From NCBI RefSeq assembly GCF_007828835.1, contig NZ_VIVL01000007.1, positions 62,001 through 126,000 on the forward strand: a stretch of 64,000 nucleotides of DNA, read 5' to 3'. The notes below the pieces were generated by a model that worked only from the letters and a program-made list of their open reading frames with translations, was not told where the DNA came from and made no database searches. The DNA is from Variovorax beijingensis (GTDB taxonomy: Bacteria > Pseudomonadota > Gammaproteobacteria > Burkholderiales > Burkholderiaceae_C). Within the stretch, counting starts at the first letter, position 1. Each line of letters begins with the position of its first letter. A program made the translations under genes and the position numbers. This document shows, in pieces, positions 27,138 through 36,059 of this stretch.

Positions 27138-27147
27138 TGTATACAAA
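27138..27147. promoter_or_regulatory. TTGTATACAA operator upstream of the NCS1 permease
   Basis: A ten-base perfect palindrome containing TGTATACA, 78 bases before the permease start, in an AT-rich promoter region. It is the third copy of the motif seen at purine genes. Confidence 0.6.
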
Positions 27148-27225
27148 TAACGCACCCGATGCCGGTGCGGAATTTGCGCTGGAAACGGTCCCTCAACCCA
27201 CCATTCATTCGCACGAGGAAAGACC

Positions 27226-28719
27226 ATGAGCACAGTCGTCAGCCAGGCCCCCGCGGGGGCAAGCGAAGCCGGCCATGCGCCGCATGCCGAATCCAACGCG
27301 CTGATCAAGCCCGGCTACCACCCGCGGCTGACCAACGAAGACCTGGCCCCTCTCAGGAAGCAGACCTGGGGCCAATACAACATCTTTGCGTTCTGGATGT
27401 CCGACGTGCACAGCGTGGGCGGCTACATCACGGCCGGCAGCCTGTTCGCGCTGGGCCTGTCGAGCTGGCAGGTGCTGGTATCGCTGCTGGTGGGCATCGT
27501 GATCGTGCAGTTCTTCTGCAACCTGGTGGCCAAGCCGAGCCAGGTGACCGGTGTGCCCTACCCGGTGGTGTGCCGCGCGCCCTTCGGCGTGCTGGGCGCC
27601 AACATCCCGGCCATCATCCGCGGGCTGATCGCGGTGGCCTGGTACGGCGTGCAGACCTATCTGGCCTCGGCCGCCTTCATGGTGCTCGCGCTGCACATGT
27701 TCCCGAACCTCGCGCCGTATGCCGACGTGGCCCAGCACGGCTTCGTGGGCCTGTCGACGCTGGGCTGGGTGGCGTTCATGATCATGTGGGTGCTGCAGGC
27801 CTTCGTGTTCTGGCACGGCATGGAGGCGATCCGCAAGTTCATCGACTGGGCCGGACCGGCCGTGTACGTGGTGATGGCCGTGCTGTGTGGCTGGCTGGTG
27901 TGGAAGGCCGGCTGGAGCAACATCGACCTGAACCTGGGCGGGATCAAGTTCCAGGGCTGGGACGCGCTGCCCGTGATGCTCTCGGCCATTGCACTGGTGG
28001 TGAGCTACTTCAGCGGCCCGATGCTCAACTTCGGCGACTTCTCGCGCTACGGCAAGAGCTTCGACGCGGTGAAGAAGGGCAACTTCTGGGGCCTGCCGGT
28101 CAACTTCGTGTTCTTCTCGCTGCTCACGGTGATCACCACCGCCGCCACGCTGCCGGTGTTCGGCGAGCTGATCACCGATCCGGTGCACACCGTGGGCAAG
28201 ATCGACAGCACCACCGCCGTGGTGCTGGGCGCGCTGACCTTCATGATTGCCACCATCGGCATCAACATCGTGGCCAACTTCGTCTCGCCGGCCTTCGACT
28301 TCTCGAACGTGGCGCCGCAGCACATCAGCTGGCGCACGGGCGGCATGATCGCGGCGGTGGGATCGGTGTTCCTCACGCCGTGGAACCTCTACAACAGCCC
28401 CGAGGTCATCCACTACACGCTCGATGTGCTGGGCTCGTTCATCGGCCCGCTGTTCGGCATTTTGATTGCCGACTACTACATCGTACGCAGGCAGCGCATC
28501 GACGTGGATGCGCTCTACACCATGAGCCCCAAGGGCGAATACTGGTACAGCGGCGGCTATAACCCGAAGGCGATCCAGGCGCTGATCCCCTCCGCACTGG
28601 TGCCGATCCTTTGCGTGATGGTGCCGGCGCTGCGCGGTGGCGCGAACTATGCATGGTTCATCGGCATGGCACTGGGCTTCGTCATCTATGCCCTGCTGAA
28701 CCGCAACAACAAGACTTGA
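27226..28719 (+). CDS. NCS1-family nucleobase/allantoin/hydantoin permease
   Basis: The 497-residue membrane protein has about twelve helices and NCS1 motifs: LRKQTWGQYNIFAFWMSDVH at helix 1, GVPYPVVCRAPFGVLGANIP, AVAWYGVQTYL, and LNFGDFSRYGKSFDAVKKGN. This matches the allantoin (PucI) and hydantoin (Mhp1) branch. It imports a purine or its breakdown product with a cation. A hydantoin-type racemase follows 30 bases later, which favours allantoin or a hydantoin as substrate. A TGTATACA palindrome lies in its promoter. Confidence 0.9.
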   Translation: MSTVVSQAPAGASEAGHAPHAESNALIKPGYHPRLTNEDLAPLRKQTWGQYNIFAFWMSDVHSVGGYITAGSLFALGLSSWQVLVSLLVGIVIVQFFCNLVAKPSQVTGVPYPVVCRAPFGVLGANIPAIIRGLIAVAWYGVQTYLASAAFMVLALHMFPNLAPYADVAQHGFVGLSTLGWVAFMIMWVLQAFVFWHGMEAIRKFIDWAGPAVYVVMAVLCGWLVWKAGWSNIDLNLGGIKFQGWDALPVMLSAIALVVSYFSGPMLNFGDFSRYGKSFDAVKKGNFWGLPVNFVFFSLLTVITTAATLPVFGELITDPVHTVGKIDSTTAVVLGALTFMIATIGINIVANFVSPAFDFSNVAPQHISWRTGGMIAAVGSVFLTPWNLYNSPEVIHYTLDVLGSFIGPLFGILIADYYIVRRQRIDVDALYTMSPKGEYWYSGGYNPKAIQALIPSALVPILCVMVPALRGGANYAWFIGMALGFVIYALLNRNNKT

Positions 28720-28749
28720 AACACTGAAAGAGAAAGAAAGGGCCGCGCC

Positions 28750-29487
28750 GTGCGCATCAAGATCATCAATCCCAACACCACCTGGAGCATGACCGAGAAG
28801 ATCGGCGCCTGCGCCCGCGCGGTGGCGAGCGCCGGCACGGAGATCGTCGCGGTCAGCCCGGCCATGGGGCCGGTCTCCATCGAGAGCCACTACGACGAGG
28901 CGCTGGCCGTGCCCGGCCTGCTGCAGGAAATTGCGGCCGGCGAGCGCGAGGGCATCGACGGCTACGTGATCGCCTGCTTCGGCGATCCGGGCCTGAAGGC
29001 CGCGCGCGAGCTGGCGCGCGGCCCGGTGGTGGGCATTGCCGAGGCGGCGATGCACTTGGCCAGCATGGTGGGCAGCCGCTTCAGCGTAGTGACCACGCTG
29101 GGCCGCACGATGGGCCAGGCCTGGCACCTGGCCGAGATCTACGGCATGGAGCGCTTCTGCGCCAGGGTGCGCGCCTGCGAATTGCCCGTGCTCGAGCTCG
29201 AGGAGCCCGGCTCCCAGGCACGCGAGCGGATTGTCGACGAATGCCGACGCGCGCTCGAGGAAGACGGCTCCGACTGCATCGTGCTCGGCTGCGCCGGCAT
29301 GGCCGACCTGTGCGAGCACATCGGCGGCCTGCTCGGCGTGCCGGTGATCGACGGTGTGGCCGCGGCCACCAGGCTCGTCGAGTCGCTGGTGGCGCTGAAG
29401 CTTTCGACCAGCAAGCGAGGCGAGCTGGCCCATCCACTGCCCAAGGCCATGAAGGGCGCGCTCGAGGGCTTCACGCTGCGCAGCTGA
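28750..29487 (+). CDS. Asp/Glu/hydantoin racemase family, probable allantoin or hydantoin racemase
   Basis: The 245-residue protein starts at GTG 28750 behind AAAGGG. It has the family opening IKIINPNTTWSMT and the two racemase cysteines in YVIACFGDPGL and CIVLGCAGMADL. These enzymes interconvert enantiomers of 5-substituted hydantoins or allantoin. Being directly after an NCS1 permease, allantoin racemase (HpxA-like) is the favoured role, feeding the stereospecific PuuE allantoinase; hydantoin remains possible. Confidence 0.85.
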   Translation: MRIKIINPNTTWSMTEKIGACARAVASAGTEIVAVSPAMGPVSIESHYDEALAVPGLLQEIAAGEREGIDGYVIACFGDPGLKAARELARGPVVGIAEAAMHLASMVGSRFSVVTTLGRTMGQAWHLAEIYGMERFCARVRACELPVLELEEPGSQARERIVDECRRALEEDGSDCIVLGCAGMADLCEHIGGLLGVPVIDGVAAATRLVESLVALKLSTSKRGELAHPLPKAMKGALEGFTLRS

Positions 29488-29536
29488 CGGTGCCCGGCGC
29501 GAGCGCGGCGGCCACCCGCTGAGCCACAATCTGCGC

Positions 29537-30292
29537 ATGCCCCGCGCCAGCACCAAATCCACCGCACCCCCCGCCACCGCCGCTGCGGCCGAGAATGCAG
29601 CGCCCGCCAACGACAAGGCCAGTTCCATCGAAAGCATCGCGCAGGACATCGCTACCGCGATCGTCGAGAAGCGCCTGCCGCCCGGCACCTGGCTGCGCGA
29701 AGAGGCGCTGGGCCGCGTCTATTCGGTGAGCCGCACCAAGATTCGCGCGGCCTTGCTGATGCTCTCGAAAGACAAGCTCATCGAGATGATTCCCGACAAG
29801 GGCGCTTTCGTGTGCCAGCCCACGGTGCAGGAGGCGCGCGAGGTGTTCGCGGTGCGCCGCATCCTCGAAAGCGAAGTGGTGCGCCTGTTCATTGCCAATG
29901 CGCGGCCGCGCGACTACCAGGTGCTGGAGCAGCACATCCGCTTCGAGCGCACCGCGCTGCGCCAGACCACCACCACGGGCACCGTGCGGGAAAAGGTGCT
30001 GGGCGATTTCCACGTGGCGCTGGCCGAGGCCACGGGCAACAAGACGCTGGCCGAGCTGGTGCGCGAGCTGGTGGCGCGCAGCTCGCTGATCGCGATGCTC
30101 TACCACTCGTCGAACGACCCGCATTGCTCGTCGGACGAGCACTCCGATTTCCTTCGCATCTGCCGCAAGGGCGACACGGAAGGCGCGGTGGCCTGCATGA
30201 TCGACCACCTGGAGCGCATCGAGGCCAGCCTGGAGCTCGGCACCGAGAAGCCCGACCGCCAGCTCGACCTGGTGAAGGCGCTGCTGGCCTGA
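29537..30292 (+). CDS. GntR-family (FCD) regulator next to the NCS1/racemase genes
   Basis: The 251-residue protein has an alanine-rich N-terminal tail of about 30 residues, a winged helix (SIAQDIATAIVEKRLPPGTWL, YSVSRTKIRAALLML) and an FCD domain (EAREVFAVRRILESEVVRLF, GDFHVALAEATGNKTL, DEHSDFLRICRKGDTEGAV). It is clearly related to the GntR at 17604. It follows the racemase by 49 bases in the same direction. It may bind the TTGTATACAA palindrome before the permease. Confidence 0.88.
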   Translation: MPRASTKSTAPPATAAAAENAAPANDKASSIESIAQDIATAIVEKRLPPGTWLREEALGRVYSVSRTKIRAALLMLSKDKLIEMIPDKGAFVCQPTVQEAREVFAVRRILESEVVRLFIANARPRDYQVLEQHIRFERTALRQTTTTGTVREKVLGDFHVALAEATGNKTLAELVRELVARSSLIAMLYHSSNDPHCSSDEHSDFLRICRKGDTEGAVACMIDHLERIEASLELGTEKPDRQLDLVKALLA

Positions 30293-30320
30293 AAAGGGCT
30301 GCCCGAGCCCCTGCTCCAGT

Positions 30321-31016
30321 TCAGCGCCTGGTTTTCGCAGCGCGCTTCTTCGGCTCGCGCGCAGCGGGGCCATCCGATGCGACGGCGACCGCTTCCAGGC
30401 CTTGCGCACCTGCAATCAGCCCGCGCAGGAAAACCATGATCAGGCGTCCCGAGGGATCGGGGCGCGTGCTCATCCGCTGCAATGCCAGCCCGTGCGACAG
30501 AGCCATGAAAGCTGCGGCCAATTCGTCCGGTGCGGCAGGAGGCGTGCGCCCGAGCTTGTCGAACAACTGACCGATCACGCCGCCGATTTCGGATCGGTGC
30601 CTGTCCCACACCTTCTGGTACTCCTGCGCGAAGCTTCGACTGCGGTTGGCATGCAGCTGAAGCTCGATGGAGAGCATGCACCAGTCGGCATCGCGATTGA
30701 GCGTGGAAGCCCAGGCTTCCAGCTCGGCAAGCATCTGCTCGGGCTCTTGCCGCTCGTCGCCCATGACCTTGAAAAGCTGCAACGCTTCGGCTTCCATGTG
30801 CCGCCGCAGCAACTCCAGCAGGACGTCCTCCTTGCTCGAAAAGTTCGAATAGAAGGCGCCTTGGGAGTAGCCCGCCTTGTCCGCGATGTCGCGGATCGAC
30901 GCGCCCCCATAGCCGTTCGACACAAACAGGTGCTGCGCGGTCTCGATCAAGCGCTCGCGCGTCTGCGCCCTGCTTTCCTCGCGGGTCAGGCGCGTTTTTG
31001 CTGTCGTCGGGGTCAT
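30321..31016 (-). CDS. TetR-family transcriptional regulator
   Basis: The 231-residue protein has the TetR N-terminal domain: TRERLIETAQHLFVSNGYGG, then SIRDIADKAGYSQGAFYSNF with the recognition helix, and a helical ligand domain after residue 70. ATG 31016 is chosen; the frame extends upstream without similarity. It is divergent from an epimerase/dehydratase gene, and three copies of a 16-base element lie between the two, fitting autorepression and control of the neighbour. Confidence 0.88.
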   Translation of the reverse strand: MTPTTAKTRLTREESRAQTRERLIETAQHLFVSNGYGGASIRDIADKAGYSQGAFYSNFSSKEDVLLELLRRHMEAEALQLFKVMGDERQEPEQMLAELEAWASTLNRDADWCMLSIELQLHANRSRSFAQEYQKVWDRHRSEIGGVIGQLFDKLGRTPPAAPDELAAAFMALSHGLALQRMSTRPDPSGRLIMVFLRGLIAGAQGLEAVAVASDGPAAREPKKRAAKTRR

Positions 31017-31029
31017 GGTCGAAAAGATA

Positions 31030-31146
31030 TCACATGAACTTTGAATAGCGCCTGCCTTCCGGGGCACAGTCCGGAATCTCACGTTCGAATATCACTTGAT
31101 ATTTGAAAACGGCGAAGGTACATTCAAAACTCATTTGATTTTTGAA
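31030..31146. promoter_or_regulatory. three 16-base direct repeats, probable TetR operators
   Basis: TCACATGAACTTTGAA (31030-31045), TCACTTGATATTTGAA (31092-31107) and TCATTTGATTTTTGAA (31131-31146) share TCA..TGA..TTTGAA at 10 of 16 or more positions. All lie between the TetR start and the epimerase start, in unusually AT-rich DNA. Binding by the TetR protein is inferred. Confidence 0.6.
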
Positions 31147-31157
31147 GTTCGATTGAT

Positions 31158-32216
31158 ATGGAAAATCCAAAGCCCCTGAGGACCGCGTTCGTCACTGGCG
31201 CGACCGGCCTTCTCGGCAACAACCTCGTGCGCGAGCTGGTCGCGCGCGGCGTCTTCGTCAAAGCCCTTGTTCGCTCGAAGGCCAAAGGCCAGCAGCAGTT
31301 TGCGGGGATGAAAGGCGTCGAGCTGGTGCTGGGCGACATGGCGGATGTACCCGCTTTCTCCAAGGCACTGCAAGGATGCGACGTGGTGTTCCACACCGCC
31401 GCGTTCTTCCGGGACAACTTCAAGGGCGGCAGCCACTGGGAAGAGCTCAAGCGCATCAATGTGGACGGCACCCGGCAGCTCATCGAGCAGGCCTACGGTG
31501 CCGGCATCCGGCGCTTCGTCCAGACCTCGTCCATCGCGGTGCTGAATGGCGAGCCGGGCATGCCCATCGACGAGACCTGTCTGCGTGACCTGGCAGATGC
31601 CGACGACGACTACTACCGCAGCAAGATACTGGCCGATCAAGTCGTGTCGGCCTTTCTTGCAGTGCACCCGGACATGCACGCGAGCTTTGTCTTGCCCGGA
31701 TGGATGTGGGGACCGGCCGACATCGGTCCCACCTCGTCAGGACAGTTCGTCAACGATGTGGTGCTCGGCAAACTGCCCGGGCTGGTGCCCGGCAGCTTTT
31801 CCGTTGTCGATGCTCGCGATGTGGCAAAGGCGCAGATCTCGGCCGCGGAAAACGGCCAGCGCGGCGAGCGCTATCTGGCAGCCGGGCGCCACATGACGAT
31901 GCAGGAACTGGTGCCCCTGGTGGGAAAGATCGCGGGCATCCGCACGCCGACACGCCACCTGCCCTTTCCGCTCCTGTACCTGCTGGCGGCGGTGCAGGAA
32001 CTCTATGCGCGGGCCACCGGAAAGCCCATCTTGCTCGGCCTGGCCACCGTGCGGCTGATGCGCAAGGAGGCAGGGCGCAGCCATTTCAACCACACCAAGA
32101 GCGAGCAGAAGCTTCAACTGAAGTTTCGCCCGATCGAGCAAACCGTGGCCGACACGCTCGCCTGGTATCGCGGCAATGGCTGGCTGCCTGGTGTGCCGAC
32201 CCGAACCGAATCCTGA
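31158..32216 (+). CDS. NAD-dependent epimerase/dehydratase (extended SDR)
   Basis: The 352-residue protein has the Rossmann motif FVTGATGLLGNNLVREL, GCDVVFHTAAFF, QTSSIAVLNG, and YYRSKILAD with the catalytic Tyr/Lys pair (YxxxK). It resembles dihydroflavonol-4-reductase-like SDR proteins that reduce ketones or aldehydes. It starts 12 bases after a TetR-type operator and is followed 15 bases later by a secreted esterase-like gene. Both may form a unit derepressed by a small ligand; substrate unknown. Confidence 0.85.
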   Translation: MENPKPLRTAFVTGATGLLGNNLVRELVARGVFVKALVRSKAKGQQQFAGMKGVELVLGDMADVPAFSKALQGCDVVFHTAAFFRDNFKGGSHWEELKRINVDGTRQLIEQAYGAGIRRFVQTSSIAVLNGEPGMPIDETCLRDLADADDDYYRSKILADQVVSAFLAVHPDMHASFVLPGWMWGPADIGPTSSGQFVNDVVLGKLPGLVPGSFSVVDARDVAKAQISAAENGQRGERYLAAGRHMTMQELVPLVGKIAGIRTPTRHLPFPLLYLLAAVQELYARATGKPILLGLATVRLMRKEAGRSHFNHTKSEQKLQLKFRPIEQTVADTLAWYRGNGWLPGVPTRTES

Positions 32217-32231
32217 ACAAGGGGAAAAACC

Positions 32232-33494
32232 GTGACGAACAGATTGATCCTGAAACTCTCGACAGCCTTCGCAGCTTTTCTTTGCATCGCAGCAGCGCCG
32301 CAAGCATCCTCGGCCCGGAGTCTCCCGGCCGCCAAGGCCGCGGACAGCATGGCCGAGTTCTGCAGCAAGGGGCAGGCGGAGTATCCGCAGGGCATCGCCC
32401 GCATGCACCCCTCGTTCAAATTCAACATCTGTTGGTGGCTCGAGGATGCCGGCATCGAAGCAAGCACCTTCGACGACATCGCCGCAGCGCTGCCGGAGCA
32501 CGCCGGGCCGTCGCAGGCGATCTGGCAGGCGACTTTCAACCAGCCCGCCCAACTGCACCTGGAACGAGCCCGCGCATCCGAAGCGCGAGGAAACAATGCT
32601 GCCGCATCGGTCGAATACAAGAAGGCCGCTTTCTACCTGCGGATGAACCGGCTTCCCAAGCGTGTTCCCACCGCCGATCTGCAGGCGACCGAACGAGCCC
32701 ATGCGCTCCTGGGAAAGCCGCTCCAACGCATCGCATTCAAGACCGGCACGAAAGAATTCACCGGCTACTTCCGGGCGCCGCCTGCACGAACAGGCCGCAA
32801 CGAGAAGCTGCCGGTACTGGTGATTCTCGGCGGCCTCGACAACCTGAAGACCGAGATGATCCGGCACAGTGATTACTTCATGGGTCGGGGCTTCGCAACC
32901 ATCATTGTGGAAAATCCGGACACCGGAGAGAACCAGCTCGGGTTCCGGCCGGAGTCCCATGTGATGTTCGACGCCGTGGCGGACTACATCAAGACCCGCA
33001 GCGACCTGGACGCCAGCCGAGTGGCCTTGTACGGCTGGAGCATGGGCGGCTATCTGGGAACGCTTGGCGGGCTGAGCAACGACTTCTACAAGGCCGTGGT
33101 CAATGTGGGCGGCCCCAGCGATGCGAGCTTTGGACAAGCGCATTGCAAGGTGGCGCCTGCCTGGATCGTCGCGCCCTACACCGTGTTTGCGAACATGAAT
33201 CCGCAGACCACACCGCGTGAAGCGATGTGCGAATACTACGAAGCATTCCAGCTCTCGCGCCAGTTGAAGATGCCGACCGCGGTGCAGCTGCGCAAGCCCA
33301 TTCTCATGGTGAACGGCGCGCACGAGGATCTCGTCTCCAGAGACGAGCCCGCCGCTCTGGCGGCGCTCGGCTTCAACGTGACGCAACTGGTGTTCGGGGA
33401 TGACGGCCACACGGCGGAATCGAACATGCGTGAGCACTTCGAGTTCACGGCGAACTGGCTCATTCGGCGACTGAAGATCGAGATGGGAGACTGA
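32232..33494 (+). CDS. exported alpha/beta hydrolase, FrsA/DUF1100-like
   Basis: The 420-residue protein starts at GTG 32232 behind AAGGGGAA. It has a signal peptide (LSTAFAAFLCIAAAPQASSA), a helical N-terminal cap region, and a hydrolase domain with VILGGLDNLK, nucleophile elbow GWSMGGYLG and a late DDGHTAESN for the catalytic His. This resembles FrsA-type esterases and C-C bond hydrolases with an N-terminal cap. It follows the epimerase in the TetR-controlled unit. Substrate unknown. Confidence 0.75.
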   Translation: MTNRLILKLSTAFAAFLCIAAAPQASSARSLPAAKAADSMAEFCSKGQAEYPQGIARMHPSFKFNICWWLEDAGIEASTFDDIAAALPEHAGPSQAIWQATFNQPAQLHLERARASEARGNNAAASVEYKKAAFYLRMNRLPKRVPTADLQATERAHALLGKPLQRIAFKTGTKEFTGYFRAPPARTGRNEKLPVLVILGGLDNLKTEMIRHSDYFMGRGFATIIVENPDTGENQLGFRPESHVMFDAVADYIKTRSDLDASRVALYGWSMGGYLGTLGGLSNDFYKAVVNVGGPSDASFGQAHCKVAPAWIVAPYTVFANMNPQTTPREAMCEYYEAFQLSRQLKMPTAVQLRKPILMVNGAHEDLVSRDEPAALAALGFNVTQLVFGDDGHTAESNMREHFEFTANWLIRRLKIEMGD

Positions 33495-33529
33495 TTCGGG
33501 TTTACCTGAATCCGGATTGCCGCACAAAT

Positions 33530-33537
33530 TGTATACA
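33530..33537. promoter_or_regulatory. TGTATACA operator upstream of the NCS2 permease
   Basis: Perfect palindrome in AATTGTATACAGTTT, 83 bases before the permease start. Fourth copy of the motif, again before a purine transport gene. Confidence 0.6.
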
Positions 33538-33619
33538 GTTTCGCGTACACAACTGGTGTGCGCGACGGCTCTGCGACGCGCATCACTGCTCGTTCCCCTC
33601 GCCGCGCCAGGAGACAACG

Positions 33620-35110
33620 ATGACGGCAGATTCCCTTTCCAGCAATGTCCATCCCGTGGACCAGCGCCTGCCTTCGGGCAAGCTCGCGGCCCTCGGCCTG
33701 CAGCACGTGCTCGTGATGTACGCGGGCGCCGTCGCGGTGCCGCTGATCGTCGGCCGTGCGCTCAAGCTCTCGCCCGACGAGGTGGCGCTGCTGATCTCGG
33801 CCGACCTGTTCTGCTGCGGCATTGCCACGCTGATCCAGGCGCTCGGCGCCACGCAGTGGTTCGGAATCAGGCTGCCGGTGATGATGGGCGTGACCTTCGC
33901 ATCGGTCGCGCCCATGGTGGCCATTGCCAATGCCAACCCGGGGCAGAACGGCGCGCAGCTGCTGTTCGGCGCCATCATCGGCGCGGGCGTGGTGTCGATC
34001 ATCATTGCGCCGCTGGTGAGCCGCATGCTGCGCTTCTTTCCGCCGGTGGTCACGGGCACCATCATCGCGGTCATCGGCATCAGCCTGATGCGCGTGGGCA
34101 TCAACTGGATTTTCGGCAACCCGGTGGGGCCGACGGCGCCCGCGCTGGTCGACCCGGTGTATGCGAAGTGGCTCGCAGAAGTGACCTCGCCGGGCAGTTC
34201 GATTCCCGCGGTGCCCAAGGGCTTCGCGATCATGCCGACCGTGCCCAACCCCAAGTACGCGGACCTCTCTGGCTTCGGCGTGGCGGCGCTGGTGCTGGTG
34301 TCGATCCTGCTGATCGTCAAGTACGCCAAGGGCTTCATCGCCAACATCTCGGTGCTGCTGGGCATCGTGATCGGTGCGGTGGTGGCCTCGATCACCGGCC
34401 TCATGACCTTCGAGAAGGTCGGCAAGGCCGCCTGGGTCGACATCGTGCTGCCCTTCCACTTCGGCATGCCGCAGTTCGACCCGGTCCTGATCCTCACGAT
34501 GACGCTGATCATGATCGTGGTGATGATCGAGTCGACCGGCATGTTCCTGGCGCTCGGCGAAATGACCGACCGCAAGATCACGCAGAAGGACCTGGCCAAG
34601 GGCCTGCGCACCGACGGCCTCGGCACGCTGATCGGCGGCATCTTCAACACCTTTCCGTACACCAGCTTCTCGCAGAACGTGGGCCTGGTGGCGGTCACGG
34701 GCATCAAGAGCCGCTACGTCTGCGTGGCCGGCGGCGTGATCCTGATCGTGCTGGGCCTGCTGCCCAAGATGGCGGCGTTGATCGAATCGCTGCCCACCGT
34801 GGTGCTGGGCGGCGCGGGGCTGGTGATGTTCGGCATGGTGGCAGCCACGGGCATCCGCATTCTCTCGGGCGTGGACTTCAAGACCAACCGCCACAACGCG
34901 ATGATCGTGGCGGTGTCGATCGGCATCGGCATGATTCCGCTCATTGCACCCAACTTCAAGCAGTGGATGCCGCATGCCATTCACTCGCTGATCGAGTCGG
35001 GCATCCTGCTGGCGTCGATCAGCGCGGTGCTGCTGAACCTGTTCCTCAATGGCGCGAAGCACGACGAAGAGGCCGTGATCGCCGCGGCCAAGCAGGCCGA
35101 AGCCCACTAG
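33620..35110 (+). CDS. NCS2-family urate/xanthine permease
   Basis: The 496-residue membrane protein carries NCS2 motifs: LGLQHVLVMYAGAVAVPLIV, the long acidic helix region with ESTGMFLALGEMTDRKI, and GGIFNTFPYTSFSQNVGLVA. This is the nucleobase:cation symporter-2 family, and the QN in SQNVGLV fits the urate/xanthine branch (PucJ/UacT/XanP). It probably imports urate or xanthine for PuuD. ATG 33620 follows AGGAGA. A TGTATACA palindrome upstream places it in the purine regulon. Confidence 0.92.
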   Translation: MTADSLSSNVHPVDQRLPSGKLAALGLQHVLVMYAGAVAVPLIVGRALKLSPDEVALLISADLFCCGIATLIQALGATQWFGIRLPVMMGVTFASVAPMVAIANANPGQNGAQLLFGAIIGAGVVSIIIAPLVSRMLRFFPPVVTGTIIAVIGISLMRVGINWIFGNPVGPTAPALVDPVYAKWLAEVTSPGSSIPAVPKGFAIMPTVPNPKYADLSGFGVAALVLVSILLIVKYAKGFIANISVLLGIVIGAVVASITGLMTFEKVGKAAWVDIVLPFHFGMPQFDPVLILTMTLIMIVVMIESTGMFLALGEMTDRKITQKDLAKGLRTDGLGTLIGGIFNTFPYTSFSQNVGLVAVTGIKSRYVCVAGGVILIVLGLLPKMAALIESLPTVVLGGAGLVMFGMVAATGIRILSGVDFKTNRHNAMIVAVSIGIGMIPLIAPNFKQWMPHAIHSLIESGILLASISAVLLNLFLNGAKHDEEAVIAAAKQAEAH

Positions 35111-35116
35111 AGACTG

Positions 35117-35974
35117 TCAGATCATCGCCAGCGGCGCCTTGCGGCGCGGCGGCGGATAGAGGCGCTCCAGTTCGGCGAGGGTGGCCGCATCGAGCTTCAG
35201 GTCGGCAGCGGCGAGGTTCTGCTGAAGGTGCGCGCTGCGCACCGCCTTCGGAATCGCGGCGACACCGGGCCGCGCGAGCACCGCGGCCAGCGCAAGCTGC
35301 GCGGCGCTCATGCCGAGCCGCCTGGCCAGCTCCTGCAGCGCCTCGTCCGAAGCCAGCGCGCCCTGGTCGATCGGGCTGTAGGCCATCAGCGGCATGCCGT
35401 GTTCGCGCAGCCAGGGCAGCAGGCTGAACTCGGGGCCGCGCTCGGCCAGCGACAGGTACACCTGGTTGGCCGCGCAGCCGGGGCCTGAATCGGCGAGCGG
35501 CGCCAGCTCCTGCATGTCGTCGGTGTCGAAGTTGCTCACGCCCCAGCGCGCGATGCGCCCCTTGGCCACCAGTGCCTGCAGCGCATCGACCGTTTCGCGC
35601 AGCGGATGGCTGCCGCGCCAGTGCAAGAGGTACAGGTCGACCATGTCGAGGCCGAGCCGCTTCAGGCTTCGCTCGCAGGCCTCGGGCGTGCCGCGGCGGC
35701 TCGCGTTGTGCGGGTAGACCTTGCTGACGATGAAGAGCTCCTCGCGCCGCACGTCGCCCGCGCACAGGGCCTCTGCAATGGCCTGGCCGAGCACGGTTTC
35801 GGCGCCGCCCTCGCCGTACATCTCGGCGGTGTCGATCAGCCGGTAGCCCATGGCGATGGCTTCGCGCACGGCGGCCACTTCGGCGGCATGCCGGCCCGCA
35901 ATCTCGCCCATGCGCCAGGTGCCGAGGCCGAGCACCGGCATCTCGCCGCCGGTGGGGAGTGAAAGGGTTCGCAT
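35117..35974 (-). CDS. aldo/keto reductase
   Basis: The 285-residue protein has the family motifs VLGLGTWRMGE, GYRLIDTAEMYGEGGAE with catalytic Asp and Tyr, FIVSKVYPHNAS with Lys, and the late AIPKAVRSAHLQQN that binds NADPH. It is a single-domain soluble oxidoreductase acting on aldehydes or ketones. ATG 35974 is chosen where similarity starts. It is convergent with the NCS2 permease and lies back to back with the sensor kinase. Substrate unknown. Confidence 0.88.
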   Translation of the reverse strand: MRTLSLPTGGEMPVLGLGTWRMGEIAGRHAAEVAAVREAIAMGYRLIDTAEMYGEGGAETVLGQAIAEALCAGDVRREELFIVSKVYPHNASRRGTPEACERSLKRLGLDMVDLYLLHWRGSHPLRETVDALQALVAKGRIARWGVSNFDTDDMQELAPLADSGPGCAANQVYLSLAERGPEFSLLPWLREHGMPLMAYSPIDQGALASDEALQELARRLGMSAAQLALAAVLARPGVAAIPKAVRSAHLQQNLAAADLKLDAATLAELERLYPPPRRKAPLAMI

Positions 35975-36059
35975 GAGGGCGATGGTACGGCGGCCCTGCC
36001 GGCCGATCCGGGGATCAAGGCAAAATCCCGGTCGCCGCTCCGGTCGGCCCCCGCCTCCC

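Noticed and set aside
27205..29688. An 827-codon open frame on the reverse strand across the NCS1 and racemase genes
   Set aside because: Its translation is a His/Arg/Gln-rich shadow with no domain, and the forward genes in the same span have clear family motifs.
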